58,472 nt of DNA from VGEM01 sp033764265 (GTDB taxonomy: Bacteria; Pseudomonadota; Alphaproteobacteria; Rhodospirillales; Rhodospirillaceae). The stretch's first letter is position 1, and each line of letters opens with the position of its first letter. The stretch is from assembly GCA_033764265.1 (NCBI GenBank), contig JANRJB010000149.1, forward strand, positions 1 through 58,472, read 5' to 3'. The notes below the pieces were generated by a model, which saw only the letters and a list, made by a program, of their open reading frames with translations, searched no databases and was not told where the DNA came from. A program made the position numbers and the translations under genes. This document shows positions 1 to 7,571 of this stretch, piece after piece.

Positions 1-1098
1 GTCGCCGCGCTGCTCCTGCTTGGCGCGCACCTTGCCCAGCACCACAGGGTTGACCACTTCGAGGTGCGACGGATTGGCGGTGAGCGACAGGTGAACCACG
101 TTGCCGTCGAACTCGCGGTCGGCCGAGGTGCCGAGGTGGTACTTCACGTCGCCCGAGCCCTCGACGTCGGCCGGGTTGGGCGAATTGCCCTGGAACTCCG
201 AGAACAGCGCGCTGAACGGCTTGTGCATGACGTTGACCAGCACGTTCAGGCGGCCGCGGTGGGCCATGCCCAGCACCACCTCTTTCACGCCCAGCATGCC
301 GCCGCGCTTGAGAATCTGCTCGATGGCCGGAATCAGCGCTTCGCCGCCGTCCAGCCCGAAGCGCTTGGTGCCGGTGTACTTGATGCCCAGGAATTTCTCG
401 AAGCCCTCGGCCTCGGTCAGGCGTTCGAGAATGGCCTTCTTGCCCTGGGGCGTGAAACGCGGCTCCAGCCGTTCCGTCTCGAAGCGCTTCTGCAGCCACA
501 TGCGCTGGTCGATGTCCTGCACGTGCATGTATTCGACGCCGATGGTGCCGCAATAGGTTTGCTTGAGCGCGTCGATGATCTCGCTCAGCTTCGCTTTCTC
601 GAACCCGAGCACGCCGCCCAGCACGATCTCGCGGCCCAGGTCGGCATCGGTGAAGCCGTGGTAGGCCGGGTCGAGTTCGGGGTGCGACGGGTTCTTGGAC
701 AGCTTGAGCGGATCGAGGTCGGCCAGTTGGTGGCCGCGGGTGCGATAGGCGCGGATCAGCGCCAGCGCCTTGATCGAGTCCTCGGCCTGCTTCAGCACCA
801 GGGCCTGATCGACCGCGCCGCGCGGGGCGGCACCCGACGCAGCGGGCCCGGCCTTGCCGTTGGGCTTGCCGTCGGCCTTGACCGGCTTGTCCTCGCCGTC
901 GGCGACGCCGATGACGCCGGACTCGGACGGGGCCCAGCTCGCGCCCTCCAGTTCCTCCAGAATGTCGCGGGCGTCGTCGCCCAGCTCGGCGAACACGCGC
1001 GACCAGCTTGGGTCCACGGCGGCGGGGTTCTTGAGATATTGGCTGTACAACTCGGCCAGAAACGTCGCGTTGGTCGCGGTGAGGAACGAGGTGTCCAC
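1..1098 (-). CDS. sucA: 2-oxoglutarate dehydrogenase E1 component, N-terminal part (runs off left edge)
   Basis: Thiamine-diphosphate-dependent E1 subunit of the cytoplasmic 2-oxoglutarate dehydrogenase complex (TCA cycle). Only the first 366 codons are present; the rest lies beyond the left edge, where sucB would be expected. I chose the GTG at 1098 because AAGGA lies eight bases upstream and translation gives the typical opening DTSFLTATNATFL, followed by an SRVFAELGDD segment, RAYRTRGHQLADLDPL and, at the window edge, the E1 signature HLSLTANPSHLEVVNPVV. The frame is open and ends exactly at base 1. A low-complexity Gly/Lys/Ala linker separates the N-terminal docking region from the catalytic domain. 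It is on the same strand as sucD, sucC and mdh but is separated from sucD by seven unrelated genes. Confidence 0.95.
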   Translation of the reverse strand, partial: MDTSFLTATNATFLAELYSQYLKNPAAVDPSWSRVFAELGDDARDILEELEGASWAPSESGVIGVADGEDKPVKADGKPNGKAGPAASGAAPRGAVDQALVLKQAEDSIKALALIRAYRTRGHQLADLDPLKLSKNPSHPELDPAYHGFTDADLGREIVLGGVLGFEKAKLSEIIDALKQTYCGTIGVEYMHVQDIDQRMWLQKRFETERLEPRFTPQGKKAILERLTEAEGFEKFLGIKYTGTKRFGLDGGEALIPAIEQILKRGGMLGVKEVVLGMAHRGRLNVLVNVMHKPFSALFSEFQGNSPNPADVEGSGDVKYHLGTSADREFDGNVVHLSLTANPSHLEVVNPVVLGKVRAKQEQRGD

Positions 1099-1290
1099 GG
1101 ATGGCGTCCTTGTTGGCCGCGCGGGCGGGTCATGCATCGGGCGTGCGACGCGCCCCGCGGAGAACCGCGCGGGCCGGCGCAGCGTCCCTGTGTCATAGCC
1201 CAACTGGGCCCGGCAAACAACGCCGGCCGGACGCAAAATTCGCCTAAAACTCTGTTATTTCAGTAGGCTAGGCCGCAAGATGCGGCCCGG

Positions 1291-1947
1291 TCAGGCGGCC
1301 GCGCGCGCACCCGCTTCGATTTTTTCGATCATACCGTCGACCGTGATCACGCGCGCGAATGCGAACTCGAGCGTGGCCAGCACCGCCGCCTTGATCTGCT
1401 CGGGCGTCAGGCCGGCCAGGCCGCGGTTGCCGGTGCCGTCGGACAGGAAAAACACCTTGTAGTCGCGCGTGCAGGCTTCGCGCGCGGTGGTCTCGCAGCA
1501 GACGTTGGTGGCGATCCCACCGATGATGACGGTGTCGATGCCTTTGGAGCGCAGGATCAGATCGAGGTCGGTGCCGGTGAAGGCGCCGTAGCGCGGCTTG
1601 ATCAGGATCACGTCGGACTTGGCCACCTCGAGCCGGGGCGACAGATCGAGCGCCCGGCGCAGGGCCGCCGGATCGCCCGCGTTGAACGGGTGCGGCATCT
1701 GATGGCTGGCCATGTAGCTGAGCACGATGTCCGAGGCGATGCCGCGGTTGGACTGGTCGGGCCGGGTTTCCTGCGCGGTGTGGATGACCATGATGCCGAC
1801 CGCGCGGCACGCCGCGGCAAGACGGTTGGCCTGGGCCACCACCGCCGGACCGTTGGGCGAGGAAATGCTGTAGCCCTCGACGAACAGGTTCTGCAGGTCG
1901 ATGTTGATGTAGGCGGTGGTCTTCGGATTGACCGGCCAGTCGATCAT
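1291..1947 (-). CDS. Isochorismatase-family cysteine hydrolase
   Basis: 218-residue isochorismatase-fold (RutB/nicotinamidase-like) hydrolase, probably cytoplasmic. The catalytic triad is visible: Asp17 in INIDLQNLF, Lys117 in LIKPRYGAF and Cys150 in GGIATNVCCETTAREA, with the cis-peptide glycine pair before it. The start at 1947 is preferred because AGAGG lies six bases upstream; longer in-frame starts would run through the palindromic repeat at 1971-2056 and translate repeat DNA. The substrate cannot be told from sequence; the family includes N-carbamoyl amide hydrolases as well as isochorismatases. It lies between sucA and an unrelated membrane protein, so context does not help. Confidence 0.85.
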   Translation of the reverse strand: MIDWPVNPKTTAYINIDLQNLFVEGYSISSPNGPAVVAQANRLAAACRAVGIMVIHTAQETRPDQSNRGIASDIVLSYMASHQMPHPFNAGDPAALRRALDLSPRLEVAKSDVILIKPRYGAFTGTDLDLILRSKGIDTVIIGGIATNVCCETTAREACTRDYKVFFLSDGTGNRGLAGLTPEQIKAAVLATLEFAFARVITVDGMIEKIEAGARAAA

Positions 1948-1970
1948 GAAATGCCTCTCGAACTTTTTCA

Positions 1971-2056
1971 CCTCCCCTTGGAAAGGGGAGGCCGGGAGGG
2001 GATCGTTTCGCGTATCGCAATCGACCCCCACCTGACCTCCCCCTTTCAGGGGGAGG
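1971..2056. repeat. Miniature palindromic element: two inverted 35-bp units around a 17-bp core
   Basis: Left unit 1971-2004/5 begins with hairpin CCTCCCC-n7-GGGGAGG and continues CCGGGAGGGGATCG. Right unit 2022-2056 is its inverted copy (CGACCCCCACC... then CCTCCCC-n7-GGGGAGG). The core 2006-2021 is about 17 bases with no gene. The same 35-bp ends bound the DUF559 cassette at 9586-10027, so this looks like a non-autonomous or deleted version of that element. It lies upstream of the isochorismatase gene and could contribute to termination. Confidence 0.8.
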
Positions 2057-2079
2057 AACAGCAATAGGCTTGGCGTGCC

Positions 2080-2496
2080 TCAGGTTTCCACGTCATCGAC
2101 GTCGACCTGGCCCGAGATGCGCCGGCGGAACAGTGAGAACGACATGCCGATGGCCATGATGGTGGCCACCACCACCAGGACGATCCAGGTGAGGAGGCTG
2201 CCGCCGGGGAGGCTGAGCAGGCCGAAATCCACCAGCACCCAGATCAAGGCGCCGAAGAACGCCACCGCCAGCACCAGGCCGATCGGGCCGATGGAGTACC
2301 AGGTGGCCCGCGCGTAGACCACGAACAGGATCAAAAGCACGACCCCGGCCAGCGCCTTCAGGGGCAGCAGGCCCTCGGCGTTCATCACCCAATTGAAATA
2401 CGAGTAGCTGGTGGGATTGAAGGTGCCGAGCACCATGGCCAGCGCCAGCACCCAGCGCCACAGAAAGCCTTCCCACGTCAACGCCGCTTTGGCCAT
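2080..2496 (-). CDS. Small integral membrane protein (DUF6524-like)
   Basis: 138 residues with about four hydrophobic segments (near residues 10-28, 45-62, 70-90 and 100-120) and a charged C-terminal tail RRRISGQVDVDDVET, so an inner-membrane protein. The N-terminal pattern FLWRWVLALAMVLGTFNPTSYSYFNWV resembles an uncharacterised alphaproteobacterial family that I recall as DUF6524; this recall is not verified. No catalytic motif is visible and no function can be assigned. It is transcribed away from the divergent flavodoxin gene at 2620. Confidence 0.75.
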   Translation of the reverse strand: MAKAALTWEGFLWRWVLALAMVLGTFNPTSYSYFNWVMNAEGLLPLKALAGVVLLILFVVYARATWYSIGPIGLVLAVAFFGALIWVLVDFGLLSLPGGSLLTWIVLVVVATIMAIGMSFSLFRRRISGQVDVDDVET

Positions 2497-2619
2497 GATG
2501 CCTCCCCGTCACGCCCCGACCGGCCAAGAATAGTCGATCCGTCAACGCCTTGTCAGCGGCGGCGGCGAACCTTGACCGGCGTCATGGATGCGGCCCGGCC
2601 AATTGCCATCAATTGGCCC

Positions 2620-3156
2620 ATGGCACGAGTCCTCGTCATATTCGGCACCAGCGATGGGCACACGGCGAAGATCGCCGCGCGCATCGGCGCCGCGCTGACG
2701 CGGGCCGGACACACGGCGCGCGTGCTGAAGGACGACGATGCGTCCTGCAACATGGGGCCGGCGGGTTATGACGCGGCGATCGCCGCCGGGTCGGTGAACT
2801 ACGGCCGCTTCCAGAAGGTCCTGACCGAATGGATCGCGCGCCACGCCGCGGCCTTGAACGCGCTGCCGACGGCATTTTTCGCCGTCAGCGGCCAGGCCGG
2901 CGATCCGGCCGGCTTGGGCGAGGCCGAAAAGGCGTTCATCCGCCCCTTCCTGACGCGCACCGGCTGGATACCGCGGCAGATTGTCCACGTGGCCGGCGCG
3001 TTTCCGTTCACCACGTACCCATGGTGGAAGCGCTGGATGATGAAGCTGATTCTGATGCGCGGCGGTAAGCCGTGCGACACCAGGGTCGATTACGAGTACA
3101 CCGACTGGGACCGGCTTGACCGCGACGTCGCCGCTTTCGCGGCCGGGCTCAAGTGA
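2620..3156 (+). CDS. hemG: Flavodoxin-domain protein, HemG-like protoporphyrinogen IX dehydrogenase
   Basis: 178-residue long-chain-flavodoxin-like protein. The N-terminal FMN phosphate loop is VIFGTSDGHTAKIA; further on it shares HemG features: GSVNYGRFQKVLTEWI, a LPTAFFAVSG strand, FPFTTYPWWKRWMMKLIL and the terminal YTDWDRLDRDVAAFA. HemG uses FMN and respiratory quinones to oxidise protoporphyrinogen IX to protoporphyrin IX in haem synthesis, at the inner membrane. I chose ATG 2620 because the fold begins right there; an in-frame start at 2572 would add an unmatched tail. Its last codons lie in a 29-bp sequence repeated at 5122-5150. Physiological function is inferred from similarity; other flavodoxin-like roles are possible. 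Confidence 0.75.
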   Translation: MARVLVIFGTSDGHTAKIAARIGAALTRAGHTARVLKDDDASCNMGPAGYDAAIAAGSVNYGRFQKVLTEWIARHAAALNALPTAFFAVSGQAGDPAGLGEAEKAFIRPFLTRTGWIPRQIVHVAGAFPFTTYPWWKRWMMKLILMRGGKPCDTRVDYEYTDWDRLDRDVAAFAAGLK

Positions 3157-3170
3157 TCCCCGCCAGGTCG
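3142..3170. repeat. Left copy of a perfect 29-bp direct repeat flanking the histidine kinase gene
   Basis: Bases 3142-3170 are identical to 5122-5150, with divergence on both sides. This copy contains the last codons and stop of the HemG-like gene; the other copy contains the last codons and stop of the methyltransferase gene. The intervening unit has a period of 1980 bp and carries only the hybrid kinase, consistent with insertion accompanied by duplication of the joining sequence. Confidence 0.95.
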
Positions 3171-3230
3171 GTGGATTATCGCGAATCCGTCCGGTTGTGA
3201 ATCGACCGGCGTCGTGCGCACCGGATGGGG

Positions 3231-4958
3231 TTACGTGACGTCATGTTTGCGGGCACCATTTCCATTCGTGAGTGCCTGGCGCAACTTCGCCAGCAATTCG
3301 TCGCGCCGATAAGGCTTGTTCAGCACGATTCGTGTTGCGCTCGTCGTTCCGTTGTCGTTCGCGCCCACGTCGACATACCCTGATGTGAACAACACCTTCA
3401 AATTGGGCCGCAACCGCACTGCTTCCTCGGCCAGTTCGAAGCCGTTCATCCCGCCCGGCATGATGACATCGGTGAATAGGAGATCGATGGACGCAATGCG
3501 TTTGATCATTTCCAGCGCCGAGGGTCCGTCGGCGGCCTCAAACGTGCGATAGCCCGCGGCCGACAAGTGGTTGACGGCCATATCCCGCACGTCGGGATTG
3601 TCCTCGACGACGAGAATAGTCGCCCCACGGCTTTCGACCGCTGCAACCGCGGTAGCACGTGGCGCCGGCTGCGCTCCGACGCCCTGGGCCGCAGGCAAGT
3701 AGACATGGACGGTTGTGCCGGTGCCCACGACACTGTCGATCGACACATATCCACCGCTTTGCTTCACGAAGCCGTAGACCATGCTCAAGCCGAGTCCGCT
3801 GCCCTTGCCCACTTCCTTGGTCGTAAAAAATGGTTCGAACACCCTTTCAAGGTGTTCGGGAGAGATCCCCGAACCCGTGTCTCCAATCGAGATCGCGACA
3901 TAGTGGCCAGGCGATGCGTCAGGGTTTGTAGTCGCGAAATCTTTCGTCAGCTGAGCATTTGAAACTGTCACGGTAAGCTTGCCACCTGCGGGCATTGCGT
4001 CGCGCGCATTGATGGCGATGTTCGTCACCGCGGCTTCGACTTGGGCGGCATCGGTTTCGGCCATCGTCGACGTTGTGGAAATCTTGAGTTCAACTTCGAT
4101 TTTCTCGCCCAGGAGCGGCTTGAGCATCCCAAATGTGCCGGAAACGAGCGCGCCGATGTCAACCACACTCTTGTGCAAAGCTTGGCGGCGGGCGAACGCC
4201 AATAGCTTGCGGTTCAGTTCCGATCCACGCATCGCGGCGACCATGGCGCGACGCAACATGCTGCGACTGTGCAGATCGTGACTGACAACCGGCTCGATAG
4301 CTTCGATGTTGCCGATGATTACCGCGAGCAGGTTATTGAAATCGTGCGCCAAGCCGCCAGTAAGCTGGCCAAGCGCTTGCATCTTCAGGGCCTGAACAAG
4401 CTTCGATTCCAATTTCTTGCGTTCCTCAATTTCGAACTCGAGTTGGCGGTTGAGCATCGCCAACTCGGCGACACGGTCGGCCACCCGATGCTCAAGATCG
4501 TCGTTCAGCTGCTTGAGAGCGCGTTCGGCGCGTTGCCGTTCGGAAACCTCGCTCCTCAGGTTGGCGTTGACCGCCTCAAGCTGGGCATTGCTTGGTAACG
4601 CGAGGGCTCGGGGGAGCATCGGCCATAATGCGATGGCCGTGGCCACCGATACGACCGCGGTAAACAACTTGACCAGAGCTTCGACCCCGTAATCGGGGTT
4701 CCACATCGTCCAGATTGAAATGGCGTGGGTGGTGCCGCAGGCCAAGATGAAGGCACCGAACATCCTGAAGACCCACGAGAATGCGAGATCCTTCCGGCGC
4801 GATACGATGACCATCAACACAAATGGGATCGAGTAGTTTGCAAGCGCAATCAGCCCGTCGGACACGACGTGCAGCCAAAAAACCTCGGGCTTCCAGAGCA
4901 GGCACATGCCGTGCGGCATGAAGCCTTCGGTCTCGAAGAACCTCAGCACGGAACTCAT
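3231..4958 (-). CDS. Hybrid sensor histidine kinase with ethylene-receptor-like (ETR1-type) transmembrane sensor
   Basis: 575 residues. N-terminus: three membrane helices (about 25-53, 59-85, 93-115) matching the ethylene-binding domain of plant ETR1 and cyanobacterial homologues. Asp34, Ile44-Pro45, Ile71, Cys74 and His78 line up at a constant offset of nine with ETR1 Asp25, Ile35-Pro36, Ile62, Cys65 and His69; ETR1 Tyr32 is replaced by Asn41, with a Tyr next to it. A coiled coil (about 124-192) leads to the dimerisation/phosphoacceptor box with His205 (GLAHDFNNLL), N box NIAINARDAM, G boxes DTGSGIS and GSGLGLS, and a C-terminal receiver with Asp497 (LLFTDVIMPG) and Lys in LNKPY. RBS GAGGAGG precedes the ATG. 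Base composition looks less GC-rich than the neighbours. No separate response regulator gene is adjacent. Ligand identity is inference. Confidence 0.88.
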   Translation of the reverse strand: MSSVLRFFETEGFMPHGMCLLWKPEVFWLHVVSDGLIALANYSIPFVLMVIVSRRKDLAFSWVFRMFGAFILACGTTHAISIWTMWNPDYGVEALVKLFTAVVSVATAIALWPMLPRALALPSNAQLEAVNANLRSEVSERQRAERALKQLNDDLEHRVADRVAELAMLNRQLEFEIEERKKLESKLVQALKMQALGQLTGGLAHDFNNLLAVIIGNIEAIEPVVSHDLHSRSMLRRAMVAAMRGSELNRKLLAFARRQALHKSVVDIGALVSGTFGMLKPLLGEKIEVELKISTTSTMAETDAAQVEAAVTNIAINARDAMPAGGKLTVTVSNAQLTKDFATTNPDASPGHYVAISIGDTGSGISPEHLERVFEPFFTTKEVGKGSGLGLSMVYGFVKQSGGYVSIDSVVGTGTTVHVYLPAAQGVGAQPAPRATAVAAVESRGATILVVEDNPDVRDMAVNHLSAAGYRTFEAADGPSALEMIKRIASIDLLFTDVIMPGGMNGFELAEEAVRLRPNLKVLFTSGYVDVGANDNGTTSATRIVLNKPYRRDELLAKLRQALTNGNGARKHDVT

Positions 4959-5121
4959 GGTCGGCCCTCCTCGCAGATTCGTCCAAGCACCGCGCCGGGC
5001 ACGCCTCCGCGTATCCGGTCTTATTCACCTCTGGATTGTAGTGGGCGCGCCATGACAGTTTAAAGGCAATCGGGTCAAATTCAGCAGGTTGACGATTCGC
5101 GGCGGGCTCCAGAATTTCAAA

Positions 5122-5150
5122 GCCGGGCTCAAGTGATCCCCGCCAGGTCG
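5122..5150. repeat. Right copy of the 29-bp direct repeat
   Basis: Identical over 29 bases to 3142-3170; the flanks differ (a/g before and a/g after). It covers the C-terminal codons (VDLAGIT) and stop of the TPR-methyltransferase gene. If the 1980-bp unit between the repeats is removed, the HemG-like and methyltransferase genes would be convergent with an 8-base overlap of their ends. Confidence 0.95.
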
Positions 5151-6688
5151 ACGCGCGCGCCCTTGCGGTCGTGAACCACGCGCAAGGTAACGGTCTGGCC
5201 GGCGGTCAACGCCTGCGCCTCTGGAAACGTATAGAGCAGCGGCGTCCAGTGCGGCGTGCGCAGGCCCTTGGGGCCGAGCGGCGGGTTCTCGTAGGTGGTG
5301 GCGTCGTCGAGCGCTAGCCACAGCCACTGCACCACCCCCTGGCACAAACCGCTGCGCGTGACCGCCACCGCGACCTCGTTCTCGGCGCGCGGCCAACGGT
5401 CCTCGTTCTGGAAATCGAAGGCGAACAGGTCCACCGGGTCGGACAGCCAGGTCAGCACCGTATTGGGCGCCTCCAGGTTCATCAGCGGCGGGCTGAAGGT
5501 GTTGAAGGCCGAGAGGTCGAAGCCTTCCACGTGGCCGACGCGGGTCAGCTGGGCCAGCTGGTCGCTGTCCACCAGCGCGCCGCGCATGACGCCCATGGCG
5601 GGAATCACCACGCCGCCGGGCGCGAGCAGCCGGGCCTTGGCGTCCTCCAGCGACGGGATGACGTCTTCCGACAGCAGCTGGGCAGAGAAGATCTCCGCCA
5701 TCAGCACGTCGGCCGGGCGCGGCAGGCCGGCGCCGACCGCCAACTCCCACGAGGCTTTGTCGAGCACCGTGATGCGTCCGCCAAGGCCGTTATGCGCGAC
5801 GATGTCGCGGGCCACCGCGGCGATGGCCGGGTTGGATTCGCAGGTGACGACCTCGGCGCCGGCGCGCGCGGCCAGCATGGCGAGCAGCCCGGCGCCGGCG
5901 CCGATTTCGAACACCAGCTGTCCGGGGCGCACCTGGCGGGCGATAGCCGCGGCGAAGGCCGCGTTGCGCACCTGGTCGTTCATCATGTTGAAGTGCCAGG
6001 CGGGCGCCACCTCGGCGGCGACCACGCGGCGCATGTAGGCGTATTCGGCGTTGTCGGGCTCGAGCGCGACGGCGCGTTCCAGGCGCGATAGGGCGGTCAG
6101 CGGATCGCCCTTCTTGCGGTCGATGCGTGCCAGCCCTTCCCACGCCGCGGCATCGCCCGGGTCGGCCGCGATGGCGCGTGCGTAGTAGGTTTCGGCGAGC
6201 GCAACGTTGTCCTGGGCCATGGCGGCGTTGGCGGCGGCGCGCAGCGCGTAGACGTTATCGGGCGCGATGGCCAATAGCGCATCCGCCGCGGCCTGGGCGT
6301 CGGCCCACGCCCCGCGACGGGTATGGCACAGGGCCAGATCGAGATGCGCGCAAACCAGGTCGGCGGGCGGTACGTGACTCACGCCGCCGGAAATGGCGTG
6401 CGCCAAGTCGGCCGCGGCGGCGTCGAGGTCGCCCAGCTCCATCCTGATGCGACCCAACAGATGCCAATACTCGCCCACGTGCGGCGCGAGCCCGACCGCG
6501 GTTTCCATAAAGGCGAGCGCTTCGTCGAAATCGCCGCGCGACAGCGCGACCAGCGCAAGCAGGTTCAGCGCTTCGGCATGATCGCCGTATTCGGACAGGA
6601 CATCGCGGCAGGCCGCCTCGGCGGCGTCGAGGTCGCCGGCCGCGAAACGCGCCGCCGCGTCGGCCAGACGCGCGGCAGGCTCGCTCAT
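5129..6688 (-). CDS. TPR-repeat protein arginine N-methyltransferase-like enzyme
   Basis: 519 residues. Residues 1-220 are TPR helices (e.g. DAEALNLLALVALSRGDFDEA, HLLGRIRMELGDLDAA). Residues 235-519 are a class I SAM methyltransferase of the PRMT type: motif I EIGAGAGLLA (261-270), acidic ribose-binding Glu284, a double-E loop with Glu332 and Glu341 exactly eight residues apart (E-IFSAQLLS-E), and a C-terminal beta-barrel with His480-Trp481 in TPHWTPLLY, corresponding to the THW loop of PRMT1. These features suggest arginine methylation of proteins, with TPRs for substrate binding, resembling eukaryotic PRMT7/9. Its ATG overlaps the TGA of the upstream hydrolase (ATGA). Substrates are unknown; the assignment to true arginine methylation is inference. 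Confidence 0.8.
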   Translation of the reverse strand: MSEPAARLADAAARFAAGDLDAAEAACRDVLSEYGDHAEALNLLALVALSRGDFDEALAFMETAVGLAPHVGEYWHLLGRIRMELGDLDAAAADLAHAISGGVSHVPPADLVCAHLDLALCHTRRGAWADAQAAADALLAIAPDNVYALRAAANAAMAQDNVALAETYYARAIAADPGDAAAWEGLARIDRKKGDPLTALSRLERAVALEPDNAEYAYMRRVVAAEVAPAWHFNMMNDQVRNAAFAAAIARQVRPGQLVFEIGAGAGLLAMLAARAGAEVVTCESNPAIAAVARDIVAHNGLGGRITVLDKASWELAVGAGLPRPADVLMAEIFSAQLLSEDVIPSLEDAKARLLAPGGVVIPAMGVMRGALVDSDQLAQLTRVGHVEGFDLSAFNTFSPPLMNLEAPNTVLTWLSDPVDLFAFDFQNEDRWPRAENEVAVAVTRSGLCQGVVQWLWLALDDATTYENPPLGPKGLRTPHWTPLLYTFPEAQALTAGQTVTLRVVHDRKGARVDLAGIT

Positions 6689-7557
6689 GATGCGGTCTTG
6701 AACCAGAAGCCGGCCGGCCCGCCGATCACCTGCACCGCCGTCGGCGGCATGAAGTGGGCGGGGATGACCCAGGCGCCGGTGTCGGCCACGTCGCCCAGGA
6801 ATTTCGCGCGCGTGGCGGCCGACTGCGCCTTGTCGGCGCAGAAACTGCTGGACCAGTGCGGCCGCTCGATCTGCACCGGATGATGGATGGTGTCGCCGAC
6901 CAGAAAGGCTCGGGCATGGCCGTCATCCAGGCACAAGGCGCAGTTGCCGGGCGTGTGGCCCGGCAGGGTCATCAGCCGCACGCCGGGCTCGATTTCGTGG
7001 TCGCCGTCGACCAGCAGCGCCTGGCCGGCATCCAGGATCGGCTGGACGGATTGATCCCAGGTGCGCTGGACCGCCGGTTCGGCCGATGCGGCCCGGGCGC
7101 GGCGGGCATGATCGACCTCAACGCGGTGCATGACGTAGGTGGCGTTGGGAAAGGTCGGCACCCAGCGGCCGTCGCGCAGCATGGTGTTCCAGCCGACGTG
7201 ATCGGCGTGCAGGTGGGTGCAGAACACGTGCGTGACGCTGTCGGCCGGCAATTTCGCGGCGGCGAGGTCGGCGACGTAGCTGCCCTTGCGCATGTGCCAC
7301 TCGGGCAGGTTCTGGAACTGCTTGTCGTTGCCGACGCAGGTATCGACCAGGATGCGATGACGCGGCGTCTGGACGATCAGGCTGTGAAACGACATCAGCA
7401 GCCGGTCGGTGGCGGCATTGTAGAAGCGCGGATCCCGCGACACGCGGGTTTGTGCGAACGCTTCAGGCGTGGCGTCGGGCAGCAAGAAGCGCGGATCGCG
7501 GAACACGCCTTCCAGGTCGACGACGCGGGTGATGACGAACGGCCCCGGCAGGCGCAC
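6685..7557 (-). CDS. Metallo-beta-lactamase-fold hydrolase
   Basis: 290-residue MBL-fold hydrolase. Zinc ligands are visible in order: HLHADH (motif 2, within FCTHLHADHVGWN), HTPGNC (motif 3), VGDTIHHP (motif 4 Asp) and IPAHF (terminal His). I chose the GTG at 7557 because a perfect AGGAGG lies five bases upstream, directly after the stop of the cytochrome c gene; the frame stays open further upstream but there overlaps cytochrome c in another frame. No signal peptide is visible from this start, so cytoplasmic. Resembles quorum-quenching-lactonase/alkyl-sulfatase-like MBL proteins, but the substrate is not predictable. The stop overlaps the methyltransferase start, suggesting translational coupling. 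Confidence 0.85.
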   Translation of the reverse strand: MRLPGPFVITRVVDLEGVFRDPRFLLPDATPEAFAQTRVSRDPRFYNAATDRLLMSFHSLIVQTPRHRILVDTCVGNDKQFQNLPEWHMRKGSYVADLAAAKLPADSVTHVFCTHLHADHVGWNTMLRDGRWVPTFPNATYVMHRVEVDHARRARAASAEPAVQRTWDQSVQPILDAGQALLVDGDHEIEPGVRLMTLPGHTPGNCALCLDDGHARAFLVGDTIHHPVQIERPHWSSSFCADKAQSAATRAKFLGDVADTGAWVIPAHFMPPTAVQVIGGPAGFWFKTAS

Positions 7558-7571
7558 CGCGGCCTCCTGGA

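Noticed and set aside
1948..2064. N-terminal extension of the isochorismatase gene
   Set aside because: It would translate the palindromic repeat; the ATG at 1947 has a proper ribosome-binding site and gives the family N-terminus.
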